From Candidatus Methanoperedens sp. (GTDB lineage Archaea; Halobacteriota; Methanosarcinia; Methanosarcinales; Methanoperedenaceae): DNA of 9,215 nucleotides. Both the position numbers and the translations under genes were made by a program. A model generated the notes under the pieces. That model worked only from the letters and a program-made list of their open reading frames with translations. It ran no database searches and was not told the origin of the DNA. The first letter of the stretch is position 1. Each line of letters opens with the position of its first letter. Below are positions 1 through 5,772 of this stretch, piece by piece. The stretch spans positions 1 to 9,215 of the forward strand of contig JAHFCV010000094.1 of assembly GCA_023249275.1 (NCBI GenBank). The letters are read 5' to 3'.

Positions 1-195
1 ATATTCGTATCTGCAAAGCACGGGATGCAAGTGTGGTATGAGCACGAAGGGGACTGCGGTGCATGCAACAGATATACGCAGTGTATCGAGTTGCTGTGGG
101 ACTTCGCGGATGAGATGAAGCTCAAGCTTGGGAAAACTGATGATCCTACGAAGCTGGCAGATGAACTTTTTGGGAAGTTGAGGGATTTTGCATGA
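1..195 (+). CDS. 3' end of an unidentified gene, C-terminal 64 residues with a Cys cluster
   Basis: Frame 1 is open from the first base to a TGA at 193-195, so the gene begins outside the window. The 64 visible residues are hydrophilic and include an aromatic stretch (VWYEHEGD) followed by cysteines at visible residues 19, 22 and 28 (C-x2-C-x5-C), with histidines at 7 and 15 nearby. This arrangement could bind a metal or a small Fe-S cluster, but that is inference. The tail is a charged helix ending in LADELFGKLRDFA, with no membrane segment. Its stop overlaps the ATG of the next gene by four bases (ATGA), which indicates cotranscription and translational coupling with the DUF1673 genes. I do not recognise the family. 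A small cytosolic regulator or metal-binding protein would fit, but nothing visible decides it. Confidence 0.7.
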   Translation: MFVSAKHGMQVWYEHEGDCGACNRYTQCIELLWDFADEMKLKLGKTDDPTKLADELFGKLRDFA

Positions 196-809
196 CGATA
201 AATGTAACTGAAAAATTAAGAAAAATGATGGGCTGGTGTCCTATGTTGAACCTGAAAAATACTGTTGTTGATAGCGGCATGGAATACGCCTATGTATCCG
301 GGATAAAAGGAGGGGGGGCGCTTGCAAACAAAACTACGTTCTATGAGGAAAAAGCGCCTTACAGCTATGCGATAAAGCTGGTAATGGTGTTAGGCTTATT
401 TTCACTGGCTATTTTGTATTCTTCAGCGGTCTTCGGTCATTACTTCGGGCTGCAAAAAGCACCTGAACAGGCTGAATTCGTTTTACTTCTGGCGGTATCA
501 ATCACTGCTCTGGTTACGTGGAGCTTTTTCAGCATCAAGTTCAGAATTACAAACGATGGAGTGGAGGCTGTAATGCCTCCTTTTAAATACAGCATTCCTT
601 TTTCTGAAATCAAGGAGATTAAAACGATAGAAGACATTCCCTGGTATGCGGGCTGGGGTTTACGCATGTGGGGAAGGAGGCTTGCCTTCATCAGCATGCG
701 TAAAAGCGCTGTATTGATCGAAAAAAAGAAAGGTTTTTTCAGGAAGCTTATACTGACTACTCAAAATCCTGAAGAATTCATTAAAAGATTAAAAGGGGAA
801 ATGGGATGA
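192..809 (+). CDS. DUF1673-like membrane protein with a PH-like C-terminal domain
   Basis: A 205-residue protein. Residues 8-17 carry KLRKMMGWCP, the N-terminal signature I associate with DUF1673, a family of unknown function found largely in Methanosarcina relatives. Two membrane helices follow (about 60-80 and 95-115). The C-terminal part (about 116-200) looks like a bacterial-type PH fold: alternating strands (FRITNDGVEAVMPPF, SIPFSEIKEI) containing PWYAGWGLR, then a helix ending in PEEFIKRL. By this arrangement the PH-like part probably sits on the cytoplasmic face, but no function is known. The start at 192 overlaps the upstream stop, with a GAGG about nine bases before it. The stop overlaps the next gene by ATGA, so the three genes form one operon. 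The same KLR-x3-GWCP motif opens the next protein, so the two may share a partner or arose by module duplication. Alternative starts at residues 12-13 would cut the motif and are less likely. Confidence 0.82.
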   Translation: MTINVTEKLRKMMGWCPMLNLKNTVVDSGMEYAYVSGIKGGGALANKTTFYEEKAPYSYAIKLVMVLGLFSLAILYSSAVFGHYFGLQKAPEQAEFVLLLAVSITALVTWSFFSIKFRITNDGVEAVMPPFKYSIPFSEIKEIKTIEDIPWYAGWGLRMWGRRLAFISMRKSAVLIEKKKGFFRKLILTTQNPEEFIKRLKGEMG

Positions 810-2104
810 ATTCATTTAAGAAATTAAGGTTATGGCTGGGCTGGTGCCCGAATGCTGCATTTGTAAACAAAAAGGAGGAAATATATATGGTGTCGTATGA
901 AGGAAAGTATATAGACAAAATAAAAGGCATGGGATTCAGGGGATTTCTTGGCGCCCTGCATCTGGTGTTTGGGGCATGGTTGGTAATAACCGCACTCAGT
1001 GTTCTGGCAAAGACACTGATTTTTCCCTGGTATGTAATGGATATAAACTTCATATCATCAGGGATACTACTGGCAATAGGCATCTCATCACTGATGATTT
1101 TCTTTAACTTTGTAAAATCTGCCAATGTTCACAGAATCCTGGCGCTGGTAAACATTGCCCTGCTGGTCGTATTTTCTCTGTATCTGAGCCTGTCTCTGAT
1201 TTCTGTTGAGTTCATGCCGTCTACAAGCGAATTTTTGTTTTCCATATTTGAGAGGCCTTCTTATAATTATACTTTCGGCACAGTGTCCCTGATACTTTTC
1301 ACGCTTATCGTAGGAATACCAAGCATCCTTACCTTTTTCAGTAAACCCGTGGGAGAAAAGAAAACAAGATTCATTTCAGCAGCTTTACTTATACTCATTA
1401 TTGTGTCCGCATCGCTTGGCGCTTATTATCTTTACCTGAATAAGCAAAAAGACAGCTTATTGGAAGAATCCGGGAAAAACGGCGAATATGAGTTATACAG
1501 GATCAATCCCGATACTTTTGCAGGTATTTTTGGCACTTCGAACGTATATCCATATTTTCTTGATTCGACCAGCGGCACCACAGGACATCCTGTTTCAAAA
1601 GATACCTATGAAGCAATTCAATTCCTTCAGAATAAAGAAACTGGTAAGGTTATCGCATGGTGGGACTATGAACTTGAGATCAAAGCGGCAGGTAAAGAGC
1701 CTGTAATAACCTATGCTTCGAAGGAGATAAGTAAAACTATTGGAAGACCATCATTACTGTACGATGAATTCGATTCGCATGAGAAGGTAGCTGATGTTTC
1801 AAGATTTTTCGCAACAGATTCCGAGGAAGTGGCAAAAAGCATTGCTGAGAAATACGGAGCCAATATGGTATATGTCTCAAGACAGAGAATGAATGATTTA
1901 ATACCGGTTATGCTAATGGCTGCCGACCCCAATTATTATATACAGAATAAAGATGTTATTAATATAATTAATAGCCCTGAGGATTATTTAAACAAAATCA
2001 TTAAACCAACGATGGGATACAGGTTCAACAGCGGTGCAGAATTAAAGTATTTCGATAAAATCTTCGAAAACAAGGACGTTATAATTTATCAGTCAAAGAA
2101 ATGA
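806..2104 (+). CDS. DUF1673-type membrane anchor fused to an STT3/AglB-like C-terminal domain
   Basis: A 432-residue protein. Residues 6-15 repeat the KLR-x3-GWCP motif of the upstream gene. Five likely membrane helices follow (about 50-72, 80-103, 109-133, 155-178, 188-210), then an outer domain of about 220 residues. That domain resembles the C-terminal globular domain of archaeal oligosaccharyltransferase STT3/AglB: an entry helix (YEAIQFLQN), VIAWWDYE at 282-289 in place of the sequon-binding WWDYG, a GKEPVI segment like the usual GxRPVV, FFATDSEEVAKSIAEKYGANMVYV (334-357) like the Rossmann-like FF.t.dEeeA...l...yViV stretch, and a C-terminal strand pair (TMGYRF...YFDKIFENKDVIIYQ). The roughly 13-helix catalytic GT-C half with its acidic loop motifs is absent, so independent transferase activity is unlikely. 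It could be an accessory or degenerate subunit. Translation is coupled to the upstream gene by ATGA. The gene ends 7 bases from the convergent moeA stop. The domain call rests on motif reading, not a search. Confidence 0.75.
   Translation: MNSFKKLRLWLGWCPNAAFVNKKEEIYMVSYEGKYIDKIKGMGFRGFLGALHLVFGAWLVITALSVLAKTLIFPWYVMDINFISSGILLAIGISSLMIFFNFVKSANVHRILALVNIALLVVFSLYLSLSLISVEFMPSTSEFLFSIFERPSYNYTFGTVSLILFTLIVGIPSILTFFSKPVGEKKTRFISAALLILIIVSASLGAYYLYLNKQKDSLLEESGKNGEYELYRINPDTFAGIFGTSNVYPYFLDSTSGTTGHPVSKDTYEAIQFLQNKETGKVIAWWDYELEIKAAGKEPVITYASKEISKTIGRPSLLYDEFDSHEKVADVSRFFATDSEEVAKSIAEKYGANMVYVSRQRMNDLIPVMLMAADPNYYIQNKDVINIINSPEDYLNKIIKPTMGYRFNSGAELKYFDKIFENKDVIIYQSKK
871..889 (+). promoter_or_regulatory. 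Strong internal Shine-Dalgarno before an in-frame ATG
   Basis: AAAGGAGGA at 871-879 lies seven bases before an ATG at 887-889, which is in frame with the gene starting at 806 (Met28). This is a stronger ribosome binding site than the one at 806, where only an AAAAGGGG run precedes the start and the ATG is coupled to the upstream stop. Initiation here would give a 405-residue form without the KLR-x3-GWCP motif. The match to the upstream protein's N-terminus argues that the 806 start is also used, so two isoforms are possible. The purine run also encodes NKKEE, so chance is not excluded. Confidence 0.45.
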
Positions 2105-2111
2105 GGTGGTA

Positions 2112-3293
2112 TTATTCAATCAACACCACTTCAACCTCTTCCCCTTTATCATAACCCTCAACATTCGGAGGTATAATCACAAACCCATCTGCTTTCGAGA
2201 CCGAACTCAAAATTCCTGCGCCTGAGGTTGCAAGAGGGATGGCTCTGCCCTTCTCCAGTTTGACGCGGGCAAATGTTTTATATCCTATCCTTGAAACTAT
2301 TTTTTCAGACAATACCGCACGAACTTTCCTGTCCTGCTCATCTGGTATATGCCCCAGCTTTCTAAGCGCCGCCCTTGCAAAAAAGTAAAGCGCCACGATA
2401 CCCGCGACAGGGTAGCCGGGCATGCATATCACAGGCTTGCCGTTTATTATGCCAAGCGCCGCGGGCTTGCCCGGGGATATGCCCACGCCGTGGACAAGCA
2501 AATTCCCCAGCGAGCCGACAACAGCAGGCACATAATCGCGTTTCCCGACAGAGGTTCCACCACTGATGATAATCATATCGGCATCAAGGGCTGACATAAT
2601 GGCATCCTTTATTTTTTCCGGGTCGTCGGTCACAATATCAGTCAGCCTCGTATTGCCGCCCCATTTCCTGATATACAGCGCCGTCATCAATCCATTGGTT
2701 TCATAGACCTCGCCTTCCTCTGGTTCTCTTGTCCCCCTCGGAACAAGTTCCTCGCCTGTGGGAATTATTGCTACAAGAGGCTTCCTGAAAACCCTTATAT
2801 TTCCAACACCAAGTGAAGCGAGAACAGCAATGTCACAGGGGCGAAGCTTTTGTCCCTTTTTTAAAATAATTTCGCCTTTCTGGATATCCTCGCCTATTTC
2901 CCCCACATTCTTGAAAGGAGGCAACTGGGCAAATATTTCCACGTCGCCACCGTGCAGCACCGTATCTTCCAGCATCACCACCGCGTCCGCGCCATCAGGG
3001 ACGGGCGAGCCCGTATGCACCCGCAGGCACATACCTTTACCAACCGCTTGCCTCAGTTTTAGAACCACAGGCGAATTGCTGCCTGCGCCAAGTGTATCAG
3101 AGGCTCTGACAGCAAAACCGTCCATAGCTGCGCGACGGTAATGGGGCACGTCAATATTTGCTATTATATCTTCAGCAATAATCCTGCCATCGCAATCCTC
3201 GATTGGTAGGAGCTTGGTATCAGAAAGAGGAGGAAATGCTCTTAAAAACAATTCCTTTGCTTCATCCGCATTCATTCTTTCTTTAAACATCAT
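2112..3293 (-). CDS. moeA: MoeA, molybdopterin molybdenumtransferase
   Basis: A 393-residue protein, normal family length. It inserts molybdate or tungstate into adenylylated molybdopterin, the last step of molybdenum/tungsten cofactor synthesis, in the cytosol. In methanogen-type archaea the cofactor serves enzymes such as formylmethanofuran dehydrogenase. Visible motifs in order: AMDGFAV (56-62), TGSPVPDGADAVV (94-106), GEDI with its acidic residue (134-137), TGEELV (179-184), the MPT-binding SGGTSVGKRDY (244-254), GISPGKPAALG (271-281) and MPGYPVA (291-297). The last replaces the bacterial LPGNPVS, a change I associate with archaeal members. The C-terminal beta-barrel domain (about 320-393) is complete. 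The start overlaps the moaD stop (ATGA), so the two are translationally coupled. A second Met follows at once and another lies at residue 7; the overlap favours the first. Its stop is 7 bases from that of the convergent membrane protein gene. Confidence 0.95.
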   Translation of the reverse strand: MMFKERMNADEAKELFLRAFPPLSDTKLLPIEDCDGRIIAEDIIANIDVPHYRRAAMDGFAVRASDTLGAGSNSPVVLKLRQAVGKGMCLRVHTGSPVPDGADAVVMLEDTVLHGGDVEIFAQLPPFKNVGEIGEDIQKGEIILKKGQKLRPCDIAVLASLGVGNIRVFRKPLVAIIPTGEELVPRGTREPEEGEVYETNGLMTALYIRKWGGNTRLTDIVTDDPEKIKDAIMSALDADMIIISGGTSVGKRDYVPAVVGSLGNLLVHGVGISPGKPAALGIINGKPVICMPGYPVAGIVALYFFARAALRKLGHIPDEQDRKVRAVLSEKIVSRIGYKTFARVKLEKGRAIPLATSGAGILSSVSKADGFVIIPPNVEGYDKGEEVEVVLIE

Positions 3294-3562
3294 CCACCCG
3301 ATACCGGAGGAAAAATCGCAATCTCGTCATCCTGCTTGAGTGGTGTTTCCAATCCCACGGATTCGAGAATGTTCCTTCCATTTAAAAAAATATTGATATA
3401 AGGTTGTAAATTCTTATCCTTGAAAACCATGTTTTCCAGACCTGGAAACTTTTTACAGAGTATTCCGAGAATGTCCCTGACTGTACCGCCTTCTATTTCA
3501 AGCTCTTTCGTCTTTGTAAATTCCCTGAAATTAGCAAACAGCTTGACCTTTATTTTTGGCAT
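3290..3562 (-). CDS. moaD: MoaD/ThiS-family ubiquitin-like sulfur carrier
   Basis: About 90 residues from the chosen start, with the beta-grasp pattern MPKIKVKLFANFREF, a central helix (VRDILGILCKKFPGL), YINIFLNGRNI, and DDEIAIFPPVSGG at the C-terminus. The terminal Gly-Gly is the residue pair that an E1-like MoaB/MoeB/UbaA enzyme adenylylates and converts to a thiocarboxylate. As MoaD it would give sulfur to molybdopterin synthase. Archaeal relatives (SAMPs) also modify proteins and thiolate tRNA, so a dual role is possible. Coupling to moeA through an ATGA overlap favours the cofactor role. The start at 3562 fits the family's N-terminus and has GAGGT just before it, though the spacer of one base is very short. 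An upstream in-frame ATG at 3589 adds nine charged residues (MVLKKEREV), has no ribosome binding site, and cannot be excluded. Confidence 0.9.
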   Translation of the reverse strand: MPKIKVKLFANFREFTKTKELEIEGGTVRDILGILCKKFPGLENMVFKDKNLQPYINIFLNGRNILESVGLETPLKQDDEIAIFPPVSGG

Positions 3563-3616
3563 GACCTCTCTTTCCTTCTTTAAAACCATAAATGCTATGA
3601 ATAAGTTTAAACTATC
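3563..3616. promoter_or_regulatory. Short divergent promoter region between moaD and the glycosyltransferase gene
   Basis: Only about 54 bases separate the divergent starts (27 if moaD begins at 3589). In the middle lies AGTTTAAACT (3604-3613), a perfect 10-bp palindrome with a TTTAAA core that could act as a TATA-like box towards moaD, placing transcription start near 3580. On the + strand an ATAAAT at 3590-3595 could serve the 3617 start, which has no Shine-Dalgarno and may be leaderless. With so little room, the two promoters must overlap. These are positional inferences without start-site data. Confidence 0.35.
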
Positions 3617-5482
3617 ATGAGTGCGATGAATAAAAAAAACTTTGCTTTGTATCTTGGTTTTATTCTCATAATTGCCCTTGCATTCTTTTTAAGATTATAC
3701 CGGCTTGATGAACGGGTATTTCACCACGATGAAGCGGCTGTGGGTTATTTTACATACAAATTATTCAACGACGGCATATATTCTTACGACCCTTCGTTCC
3801 ACGGTCCTTTCATGTACTATGTGACTGCCTGGATTTTCAGGTTATTCGGGGATTCGGATTATTCTGCCCGCCTTCTTCCCGCGCTTCTCGGAGCCGCGAT
3901 GATTTTCCTTTTGGTTCCGTTAAGAAGGTATATCGGAGACCTCGGCATGATTATTGCTGCTTTCTTTCTTGCGTTTTCGCCGTCCTTCCTTTACTACTCA
4001 CGTTTTTACAGGGAAGATATTTTCATTGCTTTCTTTTCCATGCTGATGCTGGTGTGCGCTGTCAAGTATGCAGAGAAATATGCAACTGAAAAATATTCGA
4101 TTGTGAGGCTTTTTTACCTGTTTTTAGGTGCTTCTGCCCTGGCTATCATGGCGGCGCTTAAAGAGAATGCGTATATTGCAATGGCTATAATAGCGTTTTT
4201 CCTGCTCCTGGTTTTCATAAGGGAAAGAGCTTACAAAGACCTGGCAGGAAAGTTCAGAAGACTGGATAAGAAGGTACTTTTTATAACAGGCGAAGGATTA
4301 TTTTTCATCCTGGTTTTTCTTGTTGTTTTTTCACTTTTTTATACAGGGAAATTACTTGATTTTCACGGGATGTATGCAGCGTTTGAAAAAGCAATCTCCC
4401 ACTGGTATGAGATGCACAGGATACAGCGTATCGGCGGACCTTACTTTTTCTATCTTTCCATTATCGCCCTGTACGAGCTTCCCATATTGATATTTGGCGT
4501 ACTGGGAATGGCATATCACTGCGGCTGCGAAACGAAAAAAGAGACGTTGCTAACTATACTCTTATCATACTGGGTGGCAGCAGACATATTGTACCTGATT
4601 CCAGGCTATTATCCTGCATTGGGCAGGTTTTTACCCACTTCATATATCCCGAGTTCTATTGTTGTATTTTTTCCACTGCTAATCCTGGGATTTATCGCGG
4701 TATTAAAGTCCCGTAATTTGTTTTTTGCTTTTTTAACTTACTGGGCAATGACCAACCTGATAGCCTATTCTTATATCCAGGAAAAAGTCCCATGGCTTGT
4801 CATGAACCCGCTTTTGCCTCTGGTAATAATAGCTGCGGCATATATGGGGGAACTCATATCTTTGATAAACCTGTCTAAAAAAGATGAATATCTTCGGGTT
4901 TATCAAACAAGGTTGAAGTTTGACTCTTTGATGAACCCGTCGAAAAATGACTGGTATTCTTGGGTTCATCAAACACGGGGAATTGCAGCAATTATTTTCA
5001 TTGTGATGCTCTCAGCTTTTTTTGTTTATTCAAGCGTTAACCTCAATTATTATAAATATACCAATCCTGCTGAACCTTTAATCCAGGCTGCGCAGCCACC
5101 CCAGAAATTCTCTCTTTTCCTTGCTAAAATAAACGAAATATCATCCCAATACCAGAACCGCTCCACTGAAATCCAGCTTACCGATGGAGAGATAGAAACC
5201 CAGTTCCTGTGGTATATGCGGCATTTCAATAACATAAAGTGGAGAGCGAGTATTGATTCTGAACTTACGGCGCCTCTGATTGTGGTGCATGATTCAGACG
5301 AAAAGCACGAGCCTGACATTGTCCAGCAACGATTAAGCGGTTATCAGAGGCTTGACAGCGCGAAGATGTCGTGGCACTTTTTCAAACCCTCGGATATTAC
5401 GCTGGACTACCTGCTTTACAGGAAGATGGACAGGGAGCCGGGGGAGTACAGGGTTGTGCTGTTTTATAAGCCGAGATATTGA
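3617..5482 (+). CDS. Agl23-like GT-C family membrane glycosyltransferase (TIGR03663 type)
   Basis: A 621-residue protein with about 11-13 membrane helices and a soluble C-terminal domain (about 474-621), as in GT-C enzymes (GT39/PMT/ArnT-like) that use lipid-linked sugars. Near the first helix, RLYRLDERVFHHDEAAVGYF carries the acidic pair D38-E39 expected in the first outer loop. Other family-like stretches are DPSFHGPF (58-65), ARLLPALLGA (84-93), YREDIF (131-136), KENAY (182-186), QEKVPWL (388-394) and REPGEYRVVLFYKPRY at the end. This matches the archaeal family named flippase activity-associated protein Agl23, linked to surface glycan assembly; donor and acceptor are unknown. Residues 415-453, a K/R-rich and probably cytosolic loop between two late helices, are made of two copies of an in-frame palindromic repeat and look inserted. 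The start has no ribosome binding site; Met4 is an alternative. Confidence 0.82.
   Translation: MSAMNKKNFALYLGFILIIALAFFLRLYRLDERVFHHDEAAVGYFTYKLFNDGIYSYDPSFHGPFMYYVTAWIFRLFGDSDYSARLLPALLGAAMIFLLVPLRRYIGDLGMIIAAFFLAFSPSFLYYSRFYREDIFIAFFSMLMLVCAVKYAEKYATEKYSIVRLFYLFLGASALAIMAALKENAYIAMAIIAFFLLLVFIRERAYKDLAGKFRRLDKKVLFITGEGLFFILVFLVVFSLFYTGKLLDFHGMYAAFEKAISHWYEMHRIQRIGGPYFFYLSIIALYELPILIFGVLGMAYHCGCETKKETLLTILLSYWVAADILYLIPGYYPALGRFLPTSYIPSSIVVFFPLLILGFIAVLKSRNLFFAFLTYWAMTNLIAYSYIQEKVPWLVMNPLLPLVIIAAAYMGELISLINLSKKDEYLRVYQTRLKFDSLMNPSKNDWYSWVHQTRGIAAIIFIVMLSAFFVYSSVNLNYYKYTNPAEPLIQAAQPPQKFSLFLAKINEISSQYQNRSTEIQLTDGEIETQFLWYMRHFNNIKWRASIDSELTAPLIVVHDSDEKHEPDIVQQRLSGYQRLDSAKMSWHFFKPSDITLDYLLYRKMDREPGEYRVVLFYKPRY
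4861..4907 (+). repeat. In-frame palindromic element, copy 1
   Basis: TTTGATAAACC (4861-4871) and GGTTTATCAAA (4897-4907) form a perfect 11-bp inverted repeat. It extends by a wobble pair and a G-C pair, and encloses a small inner stem AAGAT/ATCTT (4881-4885 with 4890-4894). It encodes LINLSKKDEYLRVYQT of the glycosyltransferase. A second copy follows exactly 66 bases later in the same frame. The arms are the most conserved part between the copies. Confidence 0.8.
4927..4973 (+). repeat. In-frame palindromic element, copy 2
   Basis: TTTGATGAACCC (4927-4938) and GGGTTCATCAAA (4962-4973) form a perfect 12-bp inverted repeat around a 23-base centre. Against copy 1, 40 of 52 bases match by hand alignment of 4861-4912 with 4927-4978. 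The arms differ by an A-to-G change on the left matched by a T-to-C change on the right, so pairing is kept. It encodes LMNPSKNDWYSWVHQT, parallel to copy 1 (shared pattern L-x-N-x-SK-x-D-x-Y-x2-V-x-QTR). Confidence 0.8.
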
Positions 5483-5502
5483 GTTAGTAGCTAACGTTGA
5501 CA

Positions 5503-5532
5503 ACGAACTAATACGAACTCGTACGAACTCCG
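5503..5532 (+). repeat. Three-unit 10-bp tandem repeat, ACGAACTnnn
   Basis: The units are ACGAACTAAT, ACGAACTCGT and ACGAACTCCG, in direct succession. The first seven bases are identical in all three. The period of 10 bp is close to one DNA helical turn, so the units would face the same side of the helix. It sits just after the glycosyltransferase stop. It could be a protein-binding array or a slippage product; nothing else decides this. Confidence 0.65.
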
Positions 5533-5600
5533 GTGGCAAGCCTCTTGCGAAATAGAAAACCGCGACGCTGCGCAGTTAGCAGGGTCGCCCAACCTCCCAA

Positions 5601-5668
5601 CGCTTCGAGGCGCGCCGTCCCCGCAGGGATTCGGCTTTGCCAAACCTTCGGCGGCGCGCCCGGAAGCG
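5601..5668. repeat. GC-rich 17-bp inverted repeat enclosing smaller hairpins
   Basis: Bases 5601-5617 pair with 5652-5668 at 15 of 17 positions, with two adjacent mismatches at 5607-5608. The core is GGCGCGCCG/CGGCGCGCC. The 34-base interior holds a TCCC-CGCA-GGGA hairpin (5618-5629) and a short GGC-TTT-GCC hairpin (5633-5641), so the folded form would be a multibranch junction. Directly after it, CGGGG/TCCCG (5667-5680) could form another stem that competes for the last two bases of the main one. This suggests a structured RNA or a dispersed palindromic element. The strand is unknown. Confidence 0.65.
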
Positions 5669-5742
5669 GGGGCGCTCCCGTCTTGGCTCATATACAATAA
5701 TTGACCGTCAAGATGAGGGGGGTATTTTATGAGGGTAGTACG

Positions 5743-5759
5743 AAGGTTATTATAACCTT
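5743..5759. terminator. AT-rich palindrome beside the lipoprotein stop, possible terminator hairpin
   Basis: AAGGTTAT and ATAACCTT pair around a single central T (8 bp). The palindrome begins 13 bases past the lipoprotein stop on the - strand. A transcript from either side would form a stem here. No T-run follows on either strand, so the terminator call is weak; a binding site for a dimeric protein is equally possible. Confidence 0.35.
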
Positions 5760-5772
5760 GCATAGAGCAATC

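Larger units (their letters stand above)
5483..5772. other. Non-coding block of small repeats and palindromes between convergent genes
   Basis: This 290-base stretch separates the stops of the glycosyltransferase (+) and the lipoprotein (-). It opens with two tight hairpins, GTTAG/CTAAC (5483-5495) and CGTTG/CAACG (5495-5505), then a 10-bp tandem repeat, a GC-rich inverted repeat and an AT-rich palindrome, each listed separately. GC content from about 5550 to 5685 is visibly higher than in either neighbour. Reading frames crossing it have no recognisable protein features, so I treat it as non-coding. It may contain terminators for both genes, but no clear poly-T tract follows a hairpin on either strand. 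Confidence 0.6.

Noticed and set aside
1488..1706. A second + strand frame inside the STT3-like protein gene, as evidence for a frameshift
   Set aside because: The main frame stays open and motif-consistent through the whole region, so no frameshift is needed.
2106..2129. GTGGT/ACCAC pairing at the convergent gene junction as a bidirectional terminator
   Set aside because: Only five base pairs with a 14-base loop and no T-run on either side; expected by chance.
2349..3141. Open frames on the + strand opposite moeA
   Set aside because: They are antisense to a complete, motif-rich MoeA and show only basic, low-complexity composition.
4733..4972. A - strand frame with a repeated INPKIFIFFRQVYQR / MNPRIPVIFRRVHQR pattern
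   Set aside because: The protein repeat is only the antisense reading of the palindromic elements inside the glycosyltransferase gene; the + strand frame is the real one.
5491..5763. A 90-codon open frame on the - strand across the GC-rich intergenic block
   Set aside because: Its product is rich in Gly, Ala, Pro and Arg as expected for a GC-rich palindrome read as protein; it has no recognisable domain or ribosome binding site, and the inverted repeats explain the sequence better.
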